This document shows positions 42,162-48,772 of a DNA stretch of 64,000 nucleotides, in pieces (position 1 is the stretch's first letter; each line of letters begins with the position of its first letter). The DNA is taken from assembly GCA_963736525.1 (NCBI GenBank), contig CAVTPF010000002.1, positions 124,001-188,000 on the forward strand, given 5' to 3'. The stretch comes from Bog-473 sp963736525 (lineage in GTDB: Bacteria; Actinomycetota; Acidimicrobiia; Acidimicrobiales; RAAP-2). Position numbers and translations under genes: made by a program. The notes under the pieces were generated by a model. That model was given only the letters and a program-made list of their open reading frames with translations. It ran no database searches and was not told the DNA's origin.

Positions 42162-42851
42162 TCAGCTCCGCACCTCGCGGTCGCGCAGCGAGCCCGGGTC
42201 GAGGACGACGCGCACGAGGTCGAGCTCTTCGGGCGTCGGCAGTCGCGTTTCCTGCACGTCCTCGGGGATCGAGAGGGCGAAACCGGTGGCGTCGACGATG
42301 TCGGCCACGCTCACACCCGGGTGGTGCGACCGCAGGCGCATGGTCCGATCCGGCGTCTCGAAGTCGAATACGCCGAGGTTGGAGACGACGCGGCGGATGT
42401 CGTGGAAGCGCGTGGCACCCGGTCCGGCCGCCGCGGCCCGCGCGTACCCAACCCCGCTGACCACGTCTACCTGCTCCACGAAGGTGCGCACGCTATGGTC
42501 GGGAACCCAGTAGCTCGTGGGGTGGTTGACCGAGTTGCCGGGCGCCCCGCGTACCCCGACGAGCTGCACCTTGGGCCGGTCGTGGGGGCCGATCGCCGAG
42601 ATGTTCTGGTTGCCCGTGCGGTCGATCTGGCTCGCCATCATCATGATGTGGCGCCGACCCGACCACACGACGTCGAACACGCTGCGGTACGGCATGGCCG
42701 CCTCGCGCACCAACTCGCCGGGCTTGGTGGCGATGGGGGGCGCGCCGACCATCAGGGCCGCCTCGCCGTCGGTCAGGACGAGGTCGGGTGCGAACGTCAG
42801 CTTGGCCAGCCGGGCGCCGAGCGACGGGATGGTGCCGAACGGGCTGGCCAT
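42162..42851 (-). CDS. ipdB: COCHEA-CoA hydrolase beta subunit IpdB, N-terminus disrupted
   Basis: The 229-residue product resembles a class I CoA-transferase beta subunit: ASPFGTIPSLGARLAKLTFAPDLVLTDGEA, GRRHIMMMASQIDRTGNQN and LGVFDFETPDRTMRL. IpdAB hydrolyses the last steroid ring (ring C) from COCHEA-CoA. Codons just upstream of the ATG read RAEFCVAACADAWRGAGEI, the normal IpdB N-terminus, but no start codon lies in that frame before a TAG. The GTG overlapping the ipdA stop is one frame off. A single extra base near 42914 would explain this. Either the internal ATG 42851 is used, or the sequence has an error. Confidence 0.82.
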   Translation of the reverse strand: MASPFGTIPSLGARLAKLTFAPDLVLTDGEAALMVGAPPIATKPGELVREAAMPYRSVFDVVWSGRRHIMMMASQIDRTGNQNISAIGPHDRPKVQLVGVRGAPGNSVNHPTSYWVPDHSVRTFVEQVDVVSGVGYARAAAAGPGATRFHDIRRVVSNLGVFDFETPDRTMRLRSHHPGVSVADIVDATGFALSIPEDVQETRLPTPEELDLVRVVLDPGSLRDREVRS

Positions 42852-42926
42852 GATCTCACCCGCGCCGCGCCAGGCGTCGGCACAGGCCGCGACGCAGAAC
42901 TCGGCCCGGGTCTACGCCCTCGTCGG

Positions 42927-43817
42927 TCACCCCCGCCGCTCCTTCATCCGGGCCTGGTACTCGTCCTCGCCGACGAGCACGTAGCGCTTGGCGAAGGCCT
43001 CCCATTCGGCCGGGTCGGCCGCCGCCACGGCGTACTCCTTCTGGAAGGCCTCGTCCCGGCCGTAGTCGGGCGGGTTGGCGGTGAAGTGGGCGCCACCGCG
43101 CGTCTCGGCCACACCATCGGTGAGCATGCGGTGGATGGGCACGGTCGAGAGCGGGTGGGCGTCGTTGGCCAGCGCGCCGTTCTCGACGATGCGCTCCGTG
43201 GTCATGAAGCGGCGCTCGGCGGCACCGAGGAACAGCGGGTCGAAGAAGATGTCGGGGCTCAGCACCTGGCCGTTGCCGGTGCTGTCGGCCCGGTTGGTGT
43301 GGACGATGGCGGCATCGAGGCGGAGGGCCGGCATCGCCACCAGCTCGACGTCGGCGTCCGCCGGGTCGCCCAGGTACGGGCTGCCCGTGCCGTAGGGCGA
43401 GCGCACCAGGCGCAGGTCCGGGTTGATGCTGAGGACGTCGGAGCCCAGCCCGGCGCGCGTGGGCAGGAAGGGGACGCGCCACGCCGCCGCCTGCAGTCCC
43501 AGGTAGAACATGCCTTCGTCCACTTCCATGATCTCGACGCGTCCGTGCTGGCGGGCGGCGCGCCAGTGCGGGTCGAGCGCGATGGAGTCCAAGGTGACGA
43601 ATCCGCACACGACCTTGCGCACCTTGCCGGTGGCGCAGAGCAGCCCGACGTCCGGGCCGCCGTAGGCGACGACGGTCAGGTCGGTGAGGTCGGAGCGGCA
43701 GATGGCGCGGATCGCCGCCATGGGCTTGCGGCGCGCTCCCCAGCCGCCGATGCCGATCGTCATGCCCGAGCGGAGCTCGCCGACGATGTCCTCGACGGTG
43801 GTGCGCTTGTCGCTCAC
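42927..43817 (-). CDS. ipdA: COCHEA-CoA hydrolase alpha subunit IpdA
   Basis: The 296-residue protein is a CoA-transferase-fold alpha subunit closely following IpdA: MSDKRTTVEDIVGELRSGMTIGIGGWGARRKPMAAIRAI, DLTVVAYGGPDVGLLCATGKVRKVV, MDEGMF-like VDEGMFYLGLQAAAWRVPFLP, RAGLGSDV and a C-terminal GGAHFTANPPDYGRDEAFQKEYA. With IpdB it opens ring C of the steroid after EchA20 has opened ring D. It overlaps echA20 by 4 bp (ATGA). Confidence 0.93.
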   Translation of the reverse strand: MSDKRTTVEDIVGELRSGMTIGIGGWGARRKPMAAIRAICRSDLTDLTVVAYGGPDVGLLCATGKVRKVVCGFVTLDSIALDPHWRAARQHGRVEIMEVDEGMFYLGLQAAAWRVPFLPTRAGLGSDVLSINPDLRLVRSPYGTGSPYLGDPADADVELVAMPALRLDAAIVHTNRADSTGNGQVLSPDIFFDPLFLGAAERRFMTTERIVENGALANDAHPLSTVPIHRMLTDGVAETRGGAHFTANPPDYGRDEAFQKEYAVAAADPAEWEAFAKRYVLVGEDEYQARMKERRG

Positions 43818-44572
43818 TTCGAGGTGTCGGCGTCGCGCTTCTCGATGAAGGCGGCCCGCTGCTCGTCGGCCACGCCGCGCACGTGGAGCTCGTAGGTGAA
43901 GCCCTGCTCGAAGCGGTAGCTGCGCTTGACGTCGACCGGATCGATCCCGTTGAGTGACTCCTTGGCCCGCCGGATGATGGTCGGGCTCTTGGTGGCGATG
44001 TCGGCGGCCAGCTCGAGGGCAGCGGTGCGGAGCCGGTCCGGCGGCACGACGGCGGCGACCGAGCCGTACGCGGCCAGCTCGGCGGCGGTGATCGGCTTGG
44101 CCGTGTAGACCATCTTGCGCATGGCGTGCTGGGGTACCAGCCGGGCCAGGTGGGTGGCCGCCCCCAGCGCGCCGCGGTCGACCTCGGGCAGCCCGAAGGT
44201 CGCGTCCTCGGAGGCGATGACGATGTCGGCGTTGCCGGCGAGGCCGATCCCGCCCCCGAGGCAGAAGCCTTGCACGGCGGCGATGACAGGCACCTCGCAG
44301 TCGTACACGGCGGCGAAGGCGGCGGCGCAGCCGCGGTTCACTCCCACCAGCGCCTCGTCGCCTTTGGCGTTGATCTCCTTGATGTCGACGCCGGCACAGA
44401 AGCCCCGGCCGGTCGCCCGCAGCACCACGACCCGGTTCTCGGGCACGCGCCCGGCGGCGGTCAGCGCGTCGGCGAGGGCGAACCAGGTCGCCACGTCGAG
44501 GGCGTTGACCGGCGGGTGGTCGATGACCACCTCGGCGATCCCGTCCTGCTCCTGGACCACATCGATGGGCAT
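43814..44572 (-). CDS. echA20: enoyl-CoA hydratase-family ring-D hydrolase EchA20
   Basis: The 252-residue crotonase-fold protein has VVIDHPPVNALDV, ATGRGFCAGVDIKEI, VIAAVQGFCLGGGIGLAGNADIVIASEDATFGLPEVDRG and a C-terminal FEQGFTYELHVRGVADEQRAAFIEKRD. In Mycobacterium EchA20 opens ring D of the steroid-derived HIEC-CoA. Its placement before ipdA-ipdB-ipdC matches that operon. The palindrome CTGACGCCGCGTCAG lies 32 bp upstream, shared with the divergent SDR. Confidence 0.9.
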   Translation of the reverse strand: MPIDVVQEQDGIAEVVIDHPPVNALDVATWFALADALTAAGRVPENRVVVLRATGRGFCAGVDIKEINAKGDEALVGVNRGCAAAFAAVYDCEVPVIAAVQGFCLGGGIGLAGNADIVIASEDATFGLPEVDRGALGAATHLARLVPQHAMRKMVYTAKPITAAELAAYGSVAAVVPPDRLRTAALELAADIATKSPTIIRRAKESLNGIDPVDVKRSYRFEQGFTYELHVRGVADEQRAAFIEKRDADTSK

Positions 44573-44603
44573 GGGGTGCCGGGCTCTCCTTGGTCGCGGC
44601 CCC

Positions 44604-44618
44604 CTGACGCCGCGTCAG
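44604..44618. promoter_or_regulatory. TGACGNNNCGTCA operator-like palindrome, copy 4
   Basis: CTGACGCCGCGTCAG has perfect 6-bp arms around three bases. It lies between echA20 (32 bp away) and the divergent SDR (78 bp away), so one regulator could control both directions. Confidence 0.6.
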
Positions 44619-44695
44619 AAGGCCGGTCGGAACTTAGGCCAGCACACCGGGCCTGGCCAACACGACCGGCCCGGGGCTGCCGTAGGGTTTGCCCC

Positions 44696-45454
44696 GTGAC
44701 GCTGCCGAGCTTCGACTTCAGCGAGCGGGTGGTCGTGGTGACCGGCGGCTCGCGCGGGGTGGGCGCCGGCATCGTGGCCGCCTTCGTGGACGCCGGCGCG
44801 CACGTGGTCGCCTGCGGCCGGCACGAGGCGGAGGTGGACGGCGCGGTGTTCATGACCGCCGACGTGCGCAAGCCGGCCGACGCGGAACGGGTGATCGCCA
44901 AGGCGGTCGAGCACTTCGGCCGGCTCGATGTGCTCGTGAACAACGCCGGAGGCTCGCCCCATGCCATGGCCGCCGACGCGTCGCCCCGCTTCGTCGAGGC
45001 GGTTGTGGGGCTGAACCTGCTGGCGCCGCTGTGGTGCGCCCAGTCGGCCCACAAGGTGATGGTGGTGCAGGAGGACGGGGGGTCCATCGTCAACGTGTCG
45101 AGCGTCTCGGGAATGCGCCCGTCCCCGGGCGCTTCGGCCTACGGCGCGGCGAAGGCGGGCCTCATCAACCTCACCTCGACGCTCGCCGTCGAGTGGGCAC
45201 CCCTGGTGCGGGTCAATTGCGTCACCGCCGGGCTGCTCGACACGGGCGCCGGCGACGAGTTCTACGGCGGCCCCGAGGGCAGGGCACGGGTGGCGGCCAC
45301 GGTCCCCCTGGGCCGGATGGGGACGCCCGAGGACGTCGCCCAGGCCTGTCTGTTCCTGGCCAGCCCGGGCGCCGCCTACGTGTCGGGGGCCAACCTGCTC
45401 TTGCACGGGGGCGGGGAGCCGCCGCCCTTCCTGGGGGCCGCCGCACCGGATTGA
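44696..45454 (+). CDS. SDR family oxidoreductase of the HIP-catabolism cluster
   Basis: The 252-residue SDR starts at GTG and has VVVVTGGSRGVGAGIVAAFVDAG, NNAGGSPHAMAADASPRF, NVSSVSGMRPSPGASAYGAAKAG (catalytic YGAAK) and an unusual C-terminus VSGANLLLHGGGEPP. The NNAGGSP and GGGEPP features are like M. tuberculosis Rv3549c, which also diverges from echA20. It is therefore probably a hydroxyacyl-CoA dehydrogenase of steroid-ring degradation. The exact reaction is not settled by sequence. Confidence 0.87.
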   Translation: MTLPSFDFSERVVVVTGGSRGVGAGIVAAFVDAGAHVVACGRHEAEVDGAVFMTADVRKPADAERVIAKAVEHFGRLDVLVNNAGGSPHAMAADASPRFVEAVVGLNLLAPLWCAQSAHKVMVVQEDGGSIVNVSSVSGMRPSPGASAYGAAKAGLINLTSTLAVEWAPLVRVNCVTAGLLDTGAGDEFYGGPEGRARVAATVPLGRMGTPEDVAQACLFLASPGAAYVSGANLLLHGGGEPPPFLGAAAPD

Positions 45455-45515
45455 GATCCCCCGTGACCTGGCCGATTGGGGCCGAAAGGCGGAGCAGCTG
45501 CTAGACAGAGCCACC

Positions 45516-46688
45516 GTGAAATTGGCGGTCCCCACGGAGACCCGTCCCGGTGAGCGCCGTGTGGCTCTCGTGCCCGACGTGGTCAAGAAGCTGGTCGGCA
45601 CGGGCTGGGAGGTCTGCGTGCAGGCCGGCGCCGGCAAGGAGGCCGCGTTCAACGACACGGCGTACTCCGACGCGGGCGCCAGCGTCGCCGCCGACGCCGC
45701 GGCCACCGTCTCGGGCGCGGGGCTGGTGGTCCGGGTGAACCCCCCGAGCGCCCAGGACGTGGCGGCGCTGCCGCAGGGGGTCGCGCACCTCAGCTTCTTC
45801 GGCGTGTCGCAGTCCGAGGAGGCGCTGCGGGCGCTGGCGACCAAGGGTGCCACTGTCTTCAGCTTCGACCTGTTGCCCCGGATCAGCCGTGCCCAGGGCA
45901 TGGACGCCCTCAGCTCGCAGGCGACGGTCTCGGGCTACCGCGCCGGCCTGGCGGCGGCGGAACACCTGGCCAAATTCTTCCCCATGTTCATGACGGCGGC
46001 CGGGACGGTGCCGCCGGCCAAGGTGTTGGTCATGGGGGTGGGCGTTGCCGGGCTCCAGTCCATCGCCACGGCGCGGCGGCTCGGCGCCGTGGTCAAGGCC
46101 TACGACGTGCGGGCGGCTGCCAAGGAGGAGGCGGAGAGCCTCGGTGCCACCTTCGTCGACACCGGCGTCTCGGCGGAGGGGACGGGCGGGTACGCGCGTG
46201 AGCTCACGCCCGAGGAGCTCGACCGCCAGCGCGCCGCGTTGGCCGAGGAGGTCGGGCGTTCCGACGTCGTCATCACCACGGCGGCCGTGCCGGGGCGCAA
46301 GGCCCCTGTGCTGCTCACCACGTCCATGGTCGAGGGCATGGCCGAGGGCGCGGTGGTGGTGGACATGGCGGCGGACCAGGGCGGCAACTGCGAGCTGACG
46401 CGGGCGGGCGACATCGTGGAGCACCGGGGCGTGCACATCGTGGGCATGGCTAACCCGCCGGCGGGCATGCCGACGCACGCCAGCTTCCTGTTCGCGCGCA
46501 ATGTGGCGAACGTGCTCGGGCTCATGGGCCCCGAGGGCGCGCTCACCCCCGACTGGGACGACGAGATCGTGGCCGGGATGTGCGTGCTGCGCGAGGGCAG
46601 GGCCATGGCGCCGGCGGCGGTCGAGCTGCTCGGCGGGACGGGTGGAGCCGGGACGGGTGGAGCCGGGACGGGAGGAACGCCGTCGTGA
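45516..46688 (+). CDS. pntAA: NAD(P) transhydrogenase subunit alpha, part 1 (NAD-binding)
   Basis: The 390-residue protein is the soluble NAD-binding domain I of proton-pumping transhydrogenase: MKLAVPTETRPGERRVALVPD, GVAHLSFFGVSQ, PRISRAQGMDALSSQATVSGY, the Rossmann loop VLVMGVGVAGLQSIATARRLGA and VVDMAADQGGNCELT. Start GTG 45516. The C-terminal tail is a glycine/threonine repeat (GGAGTGGAGTGG). It overlaps pntAB by GTGA. With pntAB and pntB it couples the proton gradient to NADPH formation. Confidence 0.93.
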   Translation: MKLAVPTETRPGERRVALVPDVVKKLVGTGWEVCVQAGAGKEAAFNDTAYSDAGASVAADAAATVSGAGLVVRVNPPSAQDVAALPQGVAHLSFFGVSQSEEALRALATKGATVFSFDLLPRISRAQGMDALSSQATVSGYRAGLAAAEHLAKFFPMFMTAAGTVPPAKVLVMGVGVAGLQSIATARRLGAVVKAYDVRAAAKEEAESLGATFVDTGVSAEGTGGYARELTPEELDRQRAALAEEVGRSDVVITTAAVPGRKAPVLLTTSMVEGMAEGAVVVDMAADQGGNCELTRAGDIVEHRGVHIVGMANPPAGMPTHASFLFARNVANVLGLMGPEGALTPDWDDEIVAGMCVLREGRAMAPAAVELLGGTGGAGTGGAGTGGTPS

Positions 46689-47086
46689 TCGCGTTCATGT
46701 TGCAGTCAGCCCCCGCGTCGGCGGGCGGGTCCACGACGGGCATCGTCGCCTACCTGACCATCTTCGTGCTGGCGGCCTTCGTGGGCATCGAGGTGGTCTC
46801 GAAGGTGCCGAGCATCCTGCACACGCCGTTGATGTCGGGGTCGAACGCCATACACGGCATCGTGCTGGTCGGTGCCCTGACGATCATGGGCGAGGCACAC
46901 GGCACGGCTGAGGTCGCTCTCGGCTTCCTTGCCGTCTTCCTGGCCACGCTGAACGTGGTGGGCGGCTTCGTCGTGACCGACCGCATGCTCGAGATGTTCA
47001 AGGCCAGGCCGGGCGACCGGGCCAAGGAGCAGGCCGCCAAGGCCGAGGACGCCGGCCCGGCCGAGCCGCCCGGGGGCGCCGCCTGA
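46685..47086 (+). CDS. pntAB: NAD(P) transhydrogenase subunit alpha, part 2 (membrane)
   Basis: The 133-residue membrane part of the alpha subunit has about four helices: TGIVAYLTIFVLAAFVGIEVV, GSNAIHGIVLVGALTIMG, VALGFLAVFLATLNVVGGFVVTDRML. The sequence PLMSGSNAIHG is characteristic. Start GTG overlaps pntAA's stop; its own stop overlaps the pntB ATG. The C-terminal tail (AKEQAAKAEDAGPAEPPGGAA) is soluble and disordered. Confidence 0.93.
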   Translation: MIAFMLQSAPASAGGSTTGIVAYLTIFVLAAFVGIEVVSKVPSILHTPLMSGSNAIHGIVLVGALTIMGEAHGTAEVALGFLAVFLATLNVVGGFVVTDRMLEMFKARPGDRAKEQAAKAEDAGPAEPPGGAA

Positions 47087-48504
47087 TGCTGGCCGTCTCC
47101 TTCACCCTGGCCACCGCGCGCGACCTGGCATACCTGATCGCGATCGCCGGCTTCATCTTCGCCCTCAAGGGCCTGAGCTCTCCCCGCCACGCCCGGCAGG
47201 GCAACCTGGTCGGGGCGGCGGCGGCCATCCTCGCCATCGCCATGACCTTCACCCTGCCGACGCTGCGCCACTCGGGAAAGAACCTGGTGCTGGCGATCAT
47301 CGCCATGGTGCTGGGCGCGGCCATCGCGGTGCCGGTGGCCCGCTTCGTGAAGATGACCGCGATGCCCCAGCTCGTGGCCATCTTCAACGGCGTGGGCGGC
47401 GGCGCGGCGGCGTTGATCTCCATCGTCGAGCTGCTCCACCTGCACTCGCTCGGCCTGCAGCCCGCCGTCTACGTCACGGCCGAGGTCCTGCTGGGCGTGC
47501 TGATCGGATCGGTGTCGTTCGCGGGGAGCGCCATCGCGTTCATCAAGCTGCAGGAGCTCATCACGGGCCGGCCCATCACCTACCCCGGCCAGCAGGTGAT
47601 CAACGCGCTGGTCGGTGTGGCCATCGCCGTCATGATCGTGCTGGCGCTGGTGACCGGCAACATCGTCTTCGTCTGGATCATCCTCGGGCTCTCGCTCGTG
47701 CTCGGTGTGATCTTCGTGCTGCCCATCGGCGGTGCCGACGTACCCGTCCTCATTTCGTTGCTCAACTCGTTCACCGGACTCGCCGTGGCGGCGTCCGGCT
47801 TCGTGCTGGACAACGCGTTGCTGATCGTGGCGGGCACCCTGGTGGGCGCCTCCGGCATGATCCTGACCCGTCTCATGAGCGCGGCCATGGGCCGCTCGTT
47901 GCCCAACATCCTCTTCAGCGCGTTCGGCGCGGTGATCACGGCGACCGGGGGCGAGGAGGGCGACGCGTCCCGATCGGTGCGGACCGGGACGCCCGAGGAC
48001 GTCGGTGTGCTGCTGGCCTATGCGCGCAAGGTCGTCATCGTCCCGGGCTATGGCCTGGCCGTCGCCCAGGCGCAGCACGTGGCGCGTGAACTGGCCGATT
48101 CGCTGAAGGCGCGCGGCGTCGAGGTGTTCTTCGCCATCCACCCGGTGGCGGGCCGCATGCCGGGGCACATGAACGTGCTCCTGGCGGAGGCCAACGTGCC
48201 CTACGACGATCTGAAGGAGATGGACGAGGCCAACACAGAGATGGACACGGCCGACGTCGCGCTGGTTGTCGGGGCCAACGACACCGTGAACCCGGCGGCC
48301 AAGTCGACGCCGGGCAGCCCCATTTACGGGATGCCGATCATCAACGCCGACGCGGCGGAGCACGTCATCTTCCTCAAGCGCTCCATGCGCCCCGGCTTCG
48401 CCGGCATCGACAACGACCTGTTGTACGACCCCAAGACGACCATGCTCTTCGGGGACGCCAAGGACACCCTGCAGAAGCTGGTGTCGGCGGTGGCCGACGC
48501 CTGA
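47086..48504 (+). CDS. pntB: NAD(P) transhydrogenase subunit beta
   Basis: The 472-residue protein has about nine membrane helices (from LAYLIAIAGFIFALKGLSSP to LSLVLGVIFVLPIGGADVP) and a C-terminal NADP-binding domain III with VVIVPGYGLAVAQAQHVARELAD, GRMPGHMNVLLAEANVPYDDL and VALVVGANDTVNPAA. All motifs are intact. It completes the three-gene pntAA-pntAB-pntB operon. Transhydrogenase can balance the large NADH output of steroid beta-oxidation with NADPH need. Confidence 0.94.
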   Translation: MLAVSFTLATARDLAYLIAIAGFIFALKGLSSPRHARQGNLVGAAAAILAIAMTFTLPTLRHSGKNLVLAIIAMVLGAAIAVPVARFVKMTAMPQLVAIFNGVGGGAAALISIVELLHLHSLGLQPAVYVTAEVLLGVLIGSVSFAGSAIAFIKLQELITGRPITYPGQQVINALVGVAIAVMIVLALVTGNIVFVWIILGLSLVLGVIFVLPIGGADVPVLISLLNSFTGLAVAASGFVLDNALLIVAGTLVGASGMILTRLMSAAMGRSLPNILFSAFGAVITATGGEEGDASRSVRTGTPEDVGVLLAYARKVVIVPGYGLAVAQAQHVARELADSLKARGVEVFFAIHPVAGRMPGHMNVLLAEANVPYDDLKEMDEANTEMDTADVALVVGANDTVNPAAKSTPGSPIYGMPIINADAAEHVIFLKRSMRPGFAGIDNDLLYDPKTTMLFGDAKDTLQKLVSAVADA

Positions 48505-48560
48505 GGGTCTCCCGGGCGCCGGATCCGCCCGGATTAGCCCGGATTAGCCCGCCGGGGATG

Positions 48561-48603
48561 TTTTCCCGAACTCTAAGCAGTTCTGTTTAGAGTTCCGGAA
48601 AAA
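48561..48603. promoter_or_regulatory. AT-rich inverted-repeat element, copy B
   Basis: TTTTCCCGAACTCTAA (48561-48576) and TTAGAGTTCCGGAAAA (48587-48602) are inverted repeats matching at 15 of 16 positions, with a 10-bp spacer. It resembles the element at 16313-16355. It lies after pntB and 170 bp before the next gene. It could be an operator or, less likely given the composition, a terminator. Confidence 0.55.
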
Positions 48604-48661
48604 GGCCGGCCGGGGGACTCCCGCCGCCCGGGCCGCTGCGATCACGCCACGGCCAAGCGCT

Positions 48662-48746
48662 GACGGCCGCCCCGATAGGGCCATCCGCCGACGGCCGCCC
48701 TGATACGGGCCATCCGCCGATGGCCGCCCTGACACGGCCATCCGCC
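48662..48746. repeat. 28/29-bp tandem repeat, three units
   Basis: Units begin GACGGCCGCCC or GATGGCCGCCC and end GGCCATCCGCC, at 48662-48689, 48690-48718 and 48719-48746, with small differences. The array ends 26 bp before the membrane-protein start codon. Confidence 0.92.
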
Positions 48747-48772
48747 GGCATCCCGGTAGCGTAAGACAGGGC

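Noticed and set aside
42856..42930. GTG at the ipdA stop as the true ipdB start
   Set aside because: It opens only 24 codons (VTDEGVDPGRVLRR...) before TGA and is not in the ipdB frame, unless a base is wrong in the sequence.
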